Shown piece after piece: positions 1-13,000 of a stretch of 64,000 nucleotides of DNA. The DNA lies in the NCBI RefSeq assembly GCF_901709675.1, contig NC_051096.1, positions 5,607,001-5,671,000 of the forward strand, written 5' to 3'. The first letter of the stretch is position 1. Each line of letters starts with the position of its first letter. A program made the translations under genes and the position numbers. The DNA comes from Syngnathus acus (lineage: Eukaryota > Chordata > Actinopteri > Syngnathiformes > Syngnathidae). The notes under the pieces are model-generated. The model saw nothing but the letters and a program-made list of their open reading frames with translations, ran no database searches and was not told the DNA's origin.

Positions 1-1218
1 TTTGATTGACTACTTTTTTGCTCTTACACATATCAGAAAGCTGCATCTTAGGAAGAAAAAAACAAAAGCATTTCGAAGCCCCCGCATGTTCATTCACAAA
101 ATCTTTGCTGCGATCGTTTCCTCTCTCTTTGTGTAGGCTCGCTGCCATCAGAAGGAAATCTGTTGTTTTGTCTGTGCGATTGGCGTGGTATTGACTGAGC
201 GAGGAGGCGGAGGTGTGGGAGGTAGTCGATGTGTCTGTGCCGTCAAGGGTCACTCGTATCAAATGATTGGAGGGGTGAAGGAGCGTTAGGCTTGCCTAGT
301 TGGACCACTGGAAGCCCCGCCCCCCCCTCGAGAAAGCAAAGCGAGGTCAGTGAGGTTGGGTCAATATTTTAACGCTCATAGCACAGACACATTTAGAGTA
401 GGGTCAAGAGGTGCACCTCAGCCATTCACGAGTGGCGACCAACATAATGAATTGTTTGATGAAGTCTTTACGATGGGAAACTTGCGCCCTTTGCGTTGTC
501 CACCGATCACACCAAGTGATCGTAATCTTCCGCCATCACCTATAGAACTTATCTCAAGTCATGTTGTCGGTTGACGTCGCGGCGCTTCTGTGTAAAGAGA
601 AATGCCTCCCACCTCTGTCAACAGCCAAGAAAAGCAAAAGCGCATGCGAGGGAGAGAAAGGTGGGTGGATGGCACGGATGCAACGTCAAAGGCGTAACGG
701 AGTAGGCGAATGATGTCAGACGCAAAGACTGTTTTTAACCGGCAACTGATAACACCTATTATCTCGGAAAGCCGGACTTGGCATTACGTTTTTTTAAAAT
801 TATTTTGTTCTAATCGTTTTGACAACGAAACTGAAAAACGAGATGAATGTCAACAGGTTAAAATGAAAGAAGAAAGGGGGCAGGGTGGGGGGGCTTGGGC
901 AAAGGGGTGCCCGCCTGCTGGCAAGGCTAAGTCCTATTGCGTAACATTGGTCATCTCTTCCTTTAGCTGCTGTTTCCATGGAGCGAGAGATGGTACAAAT
1001 GAGAGCAGAAAGCTCTTGGGGAATTAATCTGTCTCGAAAATAACTACTTCTGACTCCTCGTCTTAGAAATAAAAAAAACAAAAAACGTTCACACCCAAAA
1101 GTTGTTTGTAAGTGTGGTCAACTATTGTTTGGGCATCGTTGCATAATTAGAGCTCCTCCCATCGGCCATGTTATTTAACCAATACAATTGACACTTGAAA
1201 CCCGTCTCATAGTTTCAT

Positions 1219-1370
1219 GTACAGTCGCTATAAAAAGTCTACACACCCATATTCACATACCAAGTTTTGGTAATGTTGATGAGAAGAAAACTGGTTTGAT
1301 GACAACATTGGAGGAGCTGCAGGAAGTTCTGGCATGTAATGGAAATTTTCCACACGTGACAACAATCAGC
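1219..1370 (+). repeat. Dispersed repeat with end CTATAAAAAGTCTACACACC
   Basis: The end motif at 1228-1248 recurs at 6776-6797 in the same orientation and, with small changes, inverted at 27058-27086. Three copies in one window show it is a dispersed repeat. The motif matches my memory of a repeat end common in fish genomes; the exact family is not assigned. The right boundary given is approximate. Confidence 0.6.
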
Positions 1371-2039
1371 TAGCTTCCTCATGCCTTGCATGAGGAGTGT
1401 GAATATGAAATTGTCGGAAAATTGAAACGCTAAATTTATTTTTCCAATACTTTTTTTTATGCATTTGCACAGCACTGTGCAGCCGTTTTATATCCACTGC
1501 ATATTTGATGTTTCCAAACCTCCCCCTTATATAAATCGCTGTCCTGTGTTGATGTGGAGGCGGTCCATTACACCCTCCCACTCTCTGTCTAACTCTTTGG
1601 ATAATTTGTCTTGCAATTTCTTCCTCTAATTCTTTCTTGGATTAGTCCCCATGTGCTCATTGCGGCGGACCCCCAACATTCGCTCGCTCGCTCGCCTGAC
1701 ACAAGAGGGATCAATGGATGGGTATTTATAGCTTCTGCCAGGGCGTGGGAGGTTGTGGGCAACAAGTAGGTTAGTGGCTAATCTGATGTTGACAGTGGCT
1801 GAGAGCGACTTATTCATATAGAGAAATTGGATTTTATTTTTAGAGCCTCCGTAGTGCGAGGCAACATTGCTTAGCTTGGGGAAGTCTGCATATAGGCAGG
1901 CAGGGCTTTCCCTCATTTTTGGGAAGTGATTTTAAAAAAAAAAAAAAAAAAAAGGAGAGGTGAGTAGGAGGGGGGTGAGGAGGAACACAAAGGCGGACAA
2001 GCAGGCAGGCAGGGAGGAGAACCAAGTGTGGTTGCTAGA

Positions 2040-2363
2040 CTGACAGTCGGCAGAGGTGAGGAGCGAAATCTCTGCTCAGACACACACACAGCTGCGTATT
2101 TGTGGCAGACGGCGTCCAGACGCTCAGCTCTTGTGGCATTTTAGCTCCTGCTCGTTTCGTTTTTTTTTTTTGTAATTTATCCATACCGGCTGGAAGACAG
2201 AGCGGGCCCAGCCGGGAATGTCAGAGATTATCGGTCCAGGAAGTTGTCAGGAATGTCAGGTGCTTGCCCGGTGAGCACGTTTTGAGTCTGGGAAGGGAAG
2301 CCAGCCGGCTGGCAGTCGGTCGCGGGCGAAGAAACGACGAGACTTCTTCGCTTCGCTTCACAG
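2040..2363 (+). other. Possible non-coding first exon of hivep1
   Basis: A more GC-rich stretch than its neighbours ends in CTTCACAG followed by GTATGG, a fair splice donor at 2364. It lies about 7.6 kb upstream of the first hivep1 coding exon I can identify, on the same strand. HIVEP genes usually have non-coding 5' exons, so this is a candidate, but nothing in the sequence ties it directly to hivep1. The left boundary is a guess. Confidence 0.2.
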
Positions 2364-2480
2364 GTATGGTGGGGAACTTTTGCATGTGTCTTGGCATCAC
2401 TTTGTGTTGTGTCCTTTTTTTTTTTACCTCTTCTATCAGTCAATTTTTCAACTTTATCTGCAGCTATTTAGTTGCTCGTC

Positions 2481-2724
2481 ATTTTTCAGAAATGTTGTCA
2501 TTGATTTATTTTTTTTTTCCTTTTGCAGTTTAAGTTAGTGATTTTATTGTGCTAGTTGTAGTTGGTCTTTATTGTGTTCTATTTTTTTATTGCTATAATG
2601 CATTTTGCAGAAATGTTGTCATTGATGTCAATAGTTTTTTTTCTTTTGCAGTATAAGTTAGTGATTTTATTGTGCTAGTTGTAGTTGGTTTTATTGTGTT
2701 TTTTTTTTTATTGCTATAATGCAC
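2481..2724 (+). repeat. Two-copy tandem duplication, period about 121 bp
   Basis: The segment starting CAGAAATGTTGTCATTGAT at 2487 recurs at 2608, and the following block (TAAGTTAGTGATTTTATTGT onwards, through TTGCTATAATGCA) is nearly identical in both copies. The copies differ mainly in T-run length and a short insertion near 2626. The sequence is T-rich and non-coding. Confidence 0.85.
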
Positions 2725-5700
2725 TATAAATTAGCGTTGTTGGCATCGACATTTTTCAATTTTTCGATCGCTTATCCACTTCATTTCACTTTATTTGGAA
2801 TATTTTGAGTCAAAATAGGGAATCAAAAGTATCCCCTAAAATGTCAAAGTTTAGGAAGCGACTTAAAAATTACAACATTGGCCAGACAGGAAATGACCCC
2901 TCCTTGCTCGTCCTTCCTCTTGCCTGATCTCACCCCCTCGGTGCAGTAATAATGTCAGTGACGGACGGCTATGGCCGCTCGCTCAGTCTCAGCGGCGTGT
3001 TCCCCCGTCCCAGGCCCGGCAGCTGCAGCACGGCGTGAGCGTGAGGACGGGATAAGCTTGAGCGCTGCAGCGGCTGGACATGAGCTGTCAGCGTTATGCA
3101 ACAGAGATAGAGCAGATCAGAACTTATTAATATAAATGTATGATTTGATGGTTCACAGCATCCAATTGACTTTTGTTTGCACTTTTCAGACATTTATGGT
3201 TAATCAATATTACAATTCGTATTAGCGATTGATGCTAAATTGCCATGTAAACAAAAGACTGACAGTGTTATTGGATTTTTACGCCAAAATTGTGAACTAA
3301 TTAGCCAAAGGTCAAAGGTGCATATCAGCATATCTGATGTGAGGGAAGGTGGCAAATGAAGTTTTATGAACATGAGCGAAGGAGTGGGAGGGAAATGAAG
3401 ACAGCGAGGGAACGCCGTGTGTCTCTCTGTGCCATTATGTAACGTTACCTCGTGCCCACTGGCAATGGCGAGTGGTGCGGAGGTGGGCGCCAACTTCATC
3501 ACTGAGGTACCCGAGAGGAAGCGTAGCAAAGGTCAAACTTTTTTTGTATTTGACCTCAACTTGGGCTGGCCAATGTGGAAATCTAGGCGAGATTTCAAAT
3601 GCATGGATATGGGAATGGTAAATGAGCGAGATAATCAGATGGAGCTTGTGCGATGGCGTCCCCCGGGACTTAAACCAGCGGGAGCCTTCGAGCGGCTCCA
3701 GAAAAACCTGGCGGGAGTCTGTTGAAGCGCCTGCGGGTCTCTGCAGACAGGATGACAGCAACATTGTCATGACACATAGGATGGGGGTGAAGGCGAGCCC
3801 GCTAACCATATATGGCAAAAAAAAAAAAATAACACGATCCCTCTTTGGTCTTTTGCAAAAGTTCAAATGGACAATAGCATTTTGAAACGAAGATCTGTCG
3901 ATCCATATGTTCCGAAAATATTTTCGCTCTACTTGATTGTAACCGGGGGGAAAAAAAATAGTGATGTCATCGAAGTCGTTGAGCTATAATCGGTAACATT
4001 AACCTAGGTTATAAATCGAGGGAGTTAATGCATAACAGAAGGATGAAGTATGCCGTTGCGTGTCGGATTTTCCCCTTTATGGCAGTTTTTGCTTCTTTCT
4101 TTCGATTGACTTTGAAACAAGCCATACTAATTAAGTCATACTCATTTAAATAATACACATCATGGTCGAATCTTACTCATTTCAATGGACTAAAGAAGGA
4201 AAAAAAATGGCTTCAATTAAATCGGAGCATTTATAGTGCTGACGTGTCCAACATATTTCCTTGTGCCACATTCGTAGTCACGGTAACAACTTTGATTAAC
4301 ATCTTCGCTCTCCCCCCCGGAGGGCGGTTAGCAGGTGGCAGCTGATGGACCAAAGTTTGATGGTTGAGAGAGTCTCATTTTGTAATCTAAACATTGGAGA
4401 GGAGGAGGCGAAGCCAAGATGCAGGAGATGAACCTGAGCAGGATCTGACGTCTGTTTTGTAACTTGATCAATGACCTCACAACATTTAGATCCTTATTTC
4501 CTGCGTAGCCTCATTACCTTGTCTTATTCTCACCGCCTCTGAGCCTCATAAGCCCCCGATCTAATTAAGAGTTCTCTCTGCATAGCTGAAATAGTCCCTT
4601 TCTTCCATTGCGAAGATGGCACGGCGATTAGATTTTGAGATCAGAGGTGGCTCCGTCAAAATTGTTTTGAGTCGGATCGTACGCGGTTACGTCAGGGTCT
4701 CGGAATTGTACGTCTTGTCAATGACAAATTACCGTCATCAACTGCTGGACTGGGGTTGCCAGGTTTCAAAGTGCGCTTTGAGATTTCAGTTTGGAGGGAA
4801 TTCAAACTTGGATCCAATTGATGAATGAGATGCATTAGGTTTTTTTTTCTTCTTCAAAAGTGTGCAAAAAAAATCAGCTGTATGGCTTGACACAAACAGA
4901 ATACTGCAGAAAAACTGTTTGTTTGTACTTTCTATTTGCCAACAAAAACGTTTATGTTCACCAACATAATTACAGAGCAAAATTTTGCTCCTGACATTTT
5001 TTTCCCCTTAACATGGATTTCCTAGCAGTGATGCAGCAAAAACACCCATGTTGTTTTGACGCTGGCCTGACAAAATGTTTGCGAACTTCTTCTGCGGGCC
5101 CGCTTGTGAAAGCCGCACATTTCACATAATGACTAATCCGAAAATAAAGCGAAGGGTTCTTCCTCTTTTTTTAGGATTCGCTCAGCATAGTTGCGGGAGT
5201 TCAACCGGAGAGGTCAGTGACTCGGCCTCAAACGAATGGTCCAACCAAGTGATCAGATCGGTGAATAGATCCAAATTTGGTTGTAGAAGGTCAATTTAAA
5301 GGCAAACGCATGTATAATATTACAATAAGCCCCGCCCACATTTGAAATATCAACCTTGTCCTTTAAAGCTAACTGCAAGCCATCCAAAAGTGACCTAATG
5401 GGCTTTTATTCTTTTTTTTCCGTTGGTATTTTCAGTCATCCCTGAGTCAACTTTTTCCAACCCGATTTGCATTTCCATGACCAGTTTAAACACGCAAAGC
5501 CGTGCCAAGTTGTTTTCAGGACAGGCTGTGTCTGAAGCTGGGCCAAAGCACACTCCAAGAAGTTTGGGTTACGTCTCGCCTCCTTTTGGGCTGCCCTCTC
5601 TCCTTTTCCTTTTTCAACAATTTTTATTATTTCAAATTCTTGCACAGTACTTCTAACCCGGTAGTCAAACATCTTATATACTGTATTTAAGAATTTAAAA

Positions 5701-6775
5701 ATTAATAATAATACTAGGAATTTAAAATATAAAAAAATTTATGTAACTCCTAGAACTACCAAGTCATTATAAAAAGGAAAGAGAAAAAAAAGGCTTCCTC
5801 GGGTAAACACTCTCGCCCAGTGAGTAAGCTGTTGGGCAACTCGCTGTTGGCAGGGAACATTAAGCCCCGCCTCCCCCTTCAGGACAAACAAGACAGGAGG
5901 GGGAGACCAAGCGAAGGATCCCCTGGAGGGTGCCAAAGCCGGTTTAAGTGACGTCACCTGGCCTGCTATGTTCAGGCTGACCCCGCCTCCCTCCCACACT
6001 CCCTAATTCCAATCCCTCCCTCCCCCTTTCACCTCACCTCTACGCTCCACCTCCTCTCTTCCTGGGCCTTACAGGAATTCCCCTCCTCGTCACATTATTA
6101 TGAGGAAACCGCTGGCAACACCCCAAAACCACTGCAGAGCTCCAGCTGATTGGGCGGAAACATAGCAGTGAGTGTTTTGACAGAGAAGCATGCATGTACT
6201 GACTTTTTCTTGGTCAGGGACAAAAGGAGGCACTGATTGTTTATTTCCATGAAACATGAGCCAAGCGTGCGGTAAGAAATGAACATTTTGTTCTATTTGT
6301 CAAGCACACGCGCTTTTGTTTTTTGGTATTCTGAGCTTGTGTTGGGCGTGATGAGAATTTTTGGTTTGCACTATTGATTATAGACAGATTTAATGTTGTG
6401 TAAGTAAATGGCCAAAGTTCATTTGTAAAGTGGAGTTTACCTCAAATATATTCCTTTGACAAAAACAAATTTAAGTCACAATGAGTTAGGGAAATGTCAC
6501 TCACTATGCTTAGGTCCTTTTTTCGAAGCTGTTGCAAAGGAGGAAGTGGCTATATGCACGTATATAATTTTTTTGTCTCTTATCTGAATTATAAGTATCG
6601 TCAAAAGGATGCAAAGAAATTATATTCCGCTGCAGTACTGCATCTATCTACCCACCCGGTGGTTTTCTCCTTCCATCAATTCTTCACCAGGGTGCCCACG
6701 CAGACTCAATAATCAGTGGCCTCCAGTTTGATGCTCCTGAGACCTCTAGTTTCCTGCGGGGGCAGCAGCACTGTG

Positions 6776-7095
6776 GATATAAAAAGTCTACACACCCCTG
6801 TCCGAAAGCCTGACAGAGACCAAGATCAATTCAATTGAAACTCTTAGCAAAAGAAATCTCACGTTGAGGACTTTGTCATAATTATTTCCTGGTAAAATCA
6901 TTTTTTTTTATTACTCCTAAGAATTGAGATTTGAGTGGTTCTGTCAGAAGTCAGCACACAATTGTTGGAGACAGACAATCTTTCATCCCTTACTCATTTT
7001 GTGCTTCCTTTTTTTTTGTCCAGTAGATTAGACAGAGTGAGTCATTCCAGCTTCTTACAAAGATATTACAAAAAAATTCCAAGATATTCTGACTG
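6776..7095 (+). repeat. Second copy of the AAAAAGTCTACACACC repeat
   Basis: It begins with the same end motif as the copy near 1228. The sequence after the motif differs from the first copy, so either different internal parts are kept or related families share an end. The right boundary is a rough estimate. Confidence 0.45.
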
Positions 7096-10000
7096 ATGAT
7101 GATGACTTTTAGCATAATGGGACACTCCCGCTCTGGCGGGGATTCCTTAGCACCCCATCATTGTCTGACCACGGTCACGGTCTGTGAAGACGACTTCACT
7201 TCCAGATTGATTTATTACCCTTCCGAGCGTGGGGAGTCGCGCTCTCTTTTCTGCAAAGATAAAGAATTTGTCTGTAGCTGACGCAAAGTGTTATGGCCAC
7301 TTATTGCATGGGTCAGCAGCTGAGGGCTGCAAAAACTTCTTCACAGGCTACAGGAAGAAAGCCCAGATACAATCTGCAGACTTCCTCTCAAGTTAGCAAA
7401 GAATTTTGCAGCGCTCACTTATCTGCTGGCTGGTGGAATTTGTATTGTCCGAAGATGTGAAGGATGTTCTTCGAATGAATACAACCAACTTTTATATAAC
7501 CTTTAACGAATGACAGATGACATTTTGCCAATGTACCCAGGGGCGGCGCTATGGGGTGGCCAAGGGTGGGCAGACCAGAAAAAAAACTTATCATTTTATG
7601 CTAAATTGCATCAGACTTCTTCTGGAAATCTTGACAAAACTTTTTAAGAAGCTAAAACCAGTTTGAGGTGCATGTTGTCAAATGCCCTTGACTGTCTCCG
7701 TGAGAGTATCCGCAGCATGTGTGTGTATTTTGCACAAAGCCCGGGCGTGTACAGAATGCTGGTGAAGGTGCTCGAGTTACATAATCCTTCCGCGCTTTGA
7801 CGAGGAAGAAGGGGGCAGCTGCCGGCTAGCATCTCGTCATCTTCTTCCCGCTTGTTTTCTCTTCCTCTCTATTGAATTTGGATGCCGCACTGTGTATCCT
7901 ATCTCCAGATCTCCGTCCGTCCTGATGTCTCCCCGGTTGCATCATGTCTTGCACACACATCAGTCCAAATGCCTTTCACCTTTGACTTGTCCTTTACTTT
8001 TTTTTTTTTGCACGCGTGGACCATCTGCTCAGACTCTTCTGTTTCGAGTGTACAGGCTGGTGTGGTGTTGTGCATACTAATGATATCAGATGCTGTTCTA
8101 TCAAAACAACTAGAGCGTGTATTTTTTTTGATGCTAGCAGGGAAGTGCAGCAGCTTGAACGACGAAAAGCCGGCAGAGCAGCCTGAAACGAGTAAACATT
8201 GTGCATATGGAGACTTCACGCCGCCCGTTATGGCGGCCATCGGGGAGGCCTGTTGTTGGTACGGTTGTGAGGTGGACGTCTTGATTCTTCAGATTGACAT
8301 CCCGACCTGCTGTGCATGTCGCAGATCACACCAGGTGAACATTAGAATTCAAGCCTGCGTGTGTTTGAGGACCTCGCTCTGGCCTTTGGGGTGCTACTAA
8401 TTCCGTTTCCCCCCCACATCATGTAGGGGGGGGGGGTGCACGGGGGAATTCAAGATGTGCAGTTGTCATGACAGCAACCAAAAAGAAGCCAGACTCTCTC
8501 GCTCACAATCTTCTGCATCGGCCAGGCAACCACCCGAGCTAAATCATTGGCGATTGTTGTCAAAATTCTGGATGCCTTCCACAACCTGTTCTGGTTTTCA
8601 TCTCCAGGCGACCTGTTGATCTTCTCCCCTTTTTCTTGTTCCTTTGCGGCTTCCACGCTTTGCAGATGGCGAGACGAACGTCTCTAAGCCCCTTTTGGTG
8701 AAATATTCGACCATCATGAAGATGACTCCAGCAAACCCAAGCGCAGATAATGAGGGAAATTTGAACCGTATAATCATTCCCTGCTGTCTTAATAACTTGG
8801 CTTGCGTGGATGGAATATTTTGTCCTTATTAAGGGACCGCAGCCTTGTCGCTTTCTACTCCTTGTTTCCTCCGGTCTGACTTCACGGGTGTCGTTCAGCG
8901 CGAGGGGCTCTTGTTTGCGGTTACTTATGTAAGGGGAGCAATTTGATTTCGACCCAAGAACTAATTCAGTGTATTTTGGGCAGTAATCACCTCTGCCTCA
9001 GGTTGCCAGTGTGGTCTGACCTCCAGTAATAAGTTCAAACAAGGAATCATCTCAGCGCTCTCCAAGAAAGGATTGCGCAAACATTGTTTAGTCAAGGGGT
9101 GGAATCCCAGGGCCAATGCTAGAAGAGCGAGAATCCAAAATGTCTGCAGAACCTACTCATGGCTTTGATCGACATTAGCGAATGCGGTGCCCTCTGTTGC
9201 TGTGTTTCTGCTGGCAGGGCGTCTTTGTTTTGCTCTGGATGGGAACACATTATGTAATCTGTGGCGTGTGCCTGGGATAGAAAGAGAAGGGTGCGACTTG
9301 TAACACACATAATGACATAATCCACTGACCTCGTGCACCAGCCGCTCATGTCCTCCTCCTTCTCCTCTCTGTGTATATTCCCGGCATGGAATTACACTCA
9401 TTTTGGCAACGACGGAAGAACATCCTTTTTCGCCCTCCAATAACGTGTGCGGTCAAAAAACGAAATTGCCGCAATTGGTCCTCGAGGACCCGTCTCGAAC
9501 CGTGATGTCATATCAAGCAGAAAAGCCATGGTGGATTTATTTTTCCAGTCAGGGTCAGGGGAGGAAAACTCGTAGTGGTCCGCTATTATATGAATTAATA
9601 GCGTTGGTAAAATGGAGGATTCCGATTGTGGGTGAACTGGGGCCAATCGCAGGGCTCGGATGTTTGATACAAAAGAATCACTCGTGCAGATGTTTGATGA
9701 TATTTATGAAATTAAACTTGTTTGGTTCTTTTTCAAAACGGGTGTGCGTGGCAAGCGCGCTGCCTCGACGATGACGGTAGTTTCCATTATGGAACGGTGC
9801 GCTCGCTCGCTCGCTCGCTCGGCTATGGAAGAATATCTGTTTTTCATTTAACAGACATCAGCCTGCATCGGGCCGTGTGGGAGGAATTCCGAGTAACATT
9901 ACTTTGATTCTGCCATCCATTCACAGTTGCGTACAGTATGTGGGCACATGCATGCGGCCGCTCTCTTGATGCTGAAAATGTACCAATTCTTGCATTCCAG

Positions 10001-13000
10001 ATAAAATCCAAGAGGCCCAGAAAGAGCTGAAAGAACCCACAAGCTCAAGGAAAGGTAAGAGATATTTCCTTTAATATTTTTTTTTTTTTTTTTGCAATGG
10101 TATTTTTTTTTTTCCCCCTCCAAATGTGCCTTTTGATAGAAATGGTGGCAGTGACCTGAGCAACTATGGAGTCATGCTTCTAATGAAAATGAAAAACAAC
10201 TCCAACTCACGAGCAGGTCATTAGAGCGTTGATTGAATTATCGTTTTTAATGAGATTGAGAACAGCTTGTGTGGAGGAGCCAAATGGACATGTCATCATA
10301 TTCTTGTCCCTATGTGCCCGCTAAATGATGACTAGACTTTTTATTACATACACTTTGGACGTTTTTTTTTTTTTACAATTAACCACCTGATTGAAAACCT
10401 TATACAGCTTTCTAGATGCATCATTAGTTTTGGCTCCACATTTATTTTGGCTGAGTATTTTCAATAAAGCCTTTTTTTTTTTTTTATGCTTTCAATGCCG
10501 TTGTGTGGATAATGGATTAGCAAGAACAGGGCGTTCCTCAGTCTAATTATGCCAAATACCCTGGAGGAGCCGTGACCTTGGGAAATACCTTTGGCAGGCG
10601 GGAAACTGTGACATGTCACTATTAGCTTTATATAACATATCCTGAGCCACCTTTTTCTAAGCCAACAAAGGATGATGCTGATGTGGAATTAATTGGGGTG
10701 TAACGCCTTTGGAACAGGAATAATGTTGACATAAATGACGGTTTAAAAGTTTTGTGGGTTTTTTTTCCACAGGTTTAGCTGAAAGCAGTGGACAAATTGA
10801 AGATAGCATCAAAGGCTTGAAAAGAAAAAAGCTTGTTGCCGAGAACAAGCAAAAGAAAATCCCCAAGTCTCCAGTCAAGAAACCACTGCAGTTAAAAACT
10901 CCCCAAAGTGTGGAAGGAGAACCCCCCGAGGAAACGACACCTTGCTCCCCGGCTCCTGACAGTCCTTCTCGTAATCCTCCCAAATCATTGAATGGGAAAA
11001 GGGAGTCACAGGATGCTCAGCCGAGCGAACCATCCCCTGACAAAGGGGAACCTGTCACTGACCATGAAAGGCTGAAGCAAGAGGACCCCAAGTCAACGTC
11101 ACACAGCCCAACCCACGACGATGAGGAGGCTTCTGTAAAAGTGGAGAGCAACGCCTGCAGCTTTGAGAAAGATCCCTACCACACCAGCGCTCCGCTTGAT
11201 GTGCTCCTGAAGGCGATGGAGCCTGACATGCTGACACTTACAGAGAGGAAAGGGACCTTCCAAGTCACAGCCACTGCAAAAGCAACGTCTACTCTTCAAG
11301 CCTCGGCTGAATTATCAAACATGCCAGCTGTTAATATCGGTGGTCTCCATCCGCAATCGTCTCCTATGCAGACATATTATATTGACAAACAGGGTAATTT
11401 TATTGGCATTGCAGCACCGGTACAGGAAAATGTCCAGGCAACACAGGGTGACCCTTTGCAATCGTTATCGTTTGCAAATCAACATTTTATTCCCGTCGTA
11501 TCTAATCCGGAAAAGCCGAGGCTTCACATGAGTTTTAATACCGGATTGTCGACGATAACTCACGCGCCGGCTCCCTCGGGCTCAAATGCTTTGCCAAAAA
11601 GCCAACCCCCAATCGTGCATACCTGCCAGTCACTCTCGGCAAGTGTCCCCAGCACCATTCAGGTTCCAGTTACACCTGGAAACAACCACGTTCAGATTAC
11701 AACGGTCATGAACTTTGGGTCCGAGCAGGTTTCCAAGGACCAAAAGCCGAAGAAGCCGGGGAAATATGTTTGTGAATACTGCAACCGGGCGTGTGCAAAA
11801 CCCAGCGTGCTCCTCAAACATATCAGGTCTCACACAGGAGAAAGACCATACCCCTGTGTCACTTGTGGCTTTTCCTTCAAAACCAAGAGCAACTTGTATA
11901 AGCACAAGAAATCCCATGCTCACGCCATAAAACTTGGTCTCATCGCACGCTCGGAATCAGGAGGCGCATTGCTGTCGCAAGATTCTGACAAAGCCCTCGG
12001 AACGCACTCGGAGGTGGAGGAGAGCGGCGACAGCGACGACGACGGAAGTACCGTCGATCTGGATCCGGATTCGTCGCAAAGCAGCGCGGCGGCCTTGTCG
12101 GAAAACAGCCTCCAGAGTTCTGGTGCGAACCACGGAGAAATGGACTCAACTGCCGACAAATCAGCTCAAAGAGGTCACGAACCCAAAGTGACAGCTGTGC
12201 TCCCAAAAGTTGTCGTGTACCCCGTAAACGTTTCGCCTCTGAGGGCAGATAGTCCACGAGTTACCGGCGCAGCACCCGAACAAGCGGCTTCGCAACGGCA
12301 ACGAGATTTCTCAAACGTTAATCTGAGATCGAATATCACGGTCTTGTCATCTCTAAAAGAAGTCGTTAGTACGAGTCCCTCGCTGGACACTGTGAGCGAA
12401 GACGAAGACCAACGCTGCAAGTCTCCACTTTTAAGCGGACACGCTGAACTCCAAAGGCAACAAGCGACCGACTTTTCCCAACAGCAACAAGCCAAGTGTC
12501 TACTCAGCCCCCGTAGTTTGGGAAGTACCGATTCCGGCTACTTCTCCCGCTCGGAAAGCGCTGACCAGGCGATGAGTCCACCGAGTCCGTTTGTCAAGAT
12601 CACGCCACCTAGTGAAATTGACCTACTTAAAAAGGATAGTCCTCATGTCCCCCCGGTTGTTGCGACAATAATGCATGTGGCAGTGGAGCAGAAGTCCCAA
12701 GCAAAAGAGGGACAGATGCGACCCCCGTTAGAAACCAAAACCCTTTCTCTTGAAGAACGAATCTCAAAGCTGATATCTGATAATGAGGCGGTGGTAGACA
12801 ACAAGCAACTGGACAGTGTTAAACCAAGACGGACGTCTCTGTCGAGGAGAGGTAGCATCGACTCTCCCAAATCCTACATCTTTAAAGATTCCTTTCAGTT
12901 TGACCTGAAACCAATCGGAAGAAGGTCCAGTTCCAGTTCAGACATCCCCAAGTCGCCGTTCACTCCCACCGACAAATCCAAGCCGGTTTTTCTTCTCTCC

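Larger units (their letters stand above)
1..10000. other. Upstream flank of hivep1, no coding gene recognised
   Basis: I see no protein-coding exon I can defend here. The open frames are short, lack homology I recognise and overlap on both strands. The region holds simple repeats (homopolymer A/T runs, GCTC runs near 1681 and 9800), dispersed repeat copies near 1219 and 6776, a tandem duplication near 2481, and a stretch at 7540-7585 resembling a dispersed fish repeat. It may contain 5' UTR exons or enhancers of hivep1. The hivep1 start-codon exon, expected to encode about 14 residues beginning Met-Pro-Arg-Thr-Lys in human, was looked for by eye and not found. Confidence 0.6.

Noticed and set aside
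603-690. ATGCCTCCC start considered as the hivep1 N-terminus
   Set aside because: The following residues do not resemble the HIVEP1 start, and no donor in the right phase follows.
3435-3866. 143-codon frame on the - strand
   Set aside because: No recognised protein; it runs through poly-A/T and overlaps equal-length frames on the + strand.
7882-8400. 172-codon open frame
   Set aside because: No recognised domain, low-complexity Phe runs from poly-T, and another frame of similar length lies on the opposite strand.
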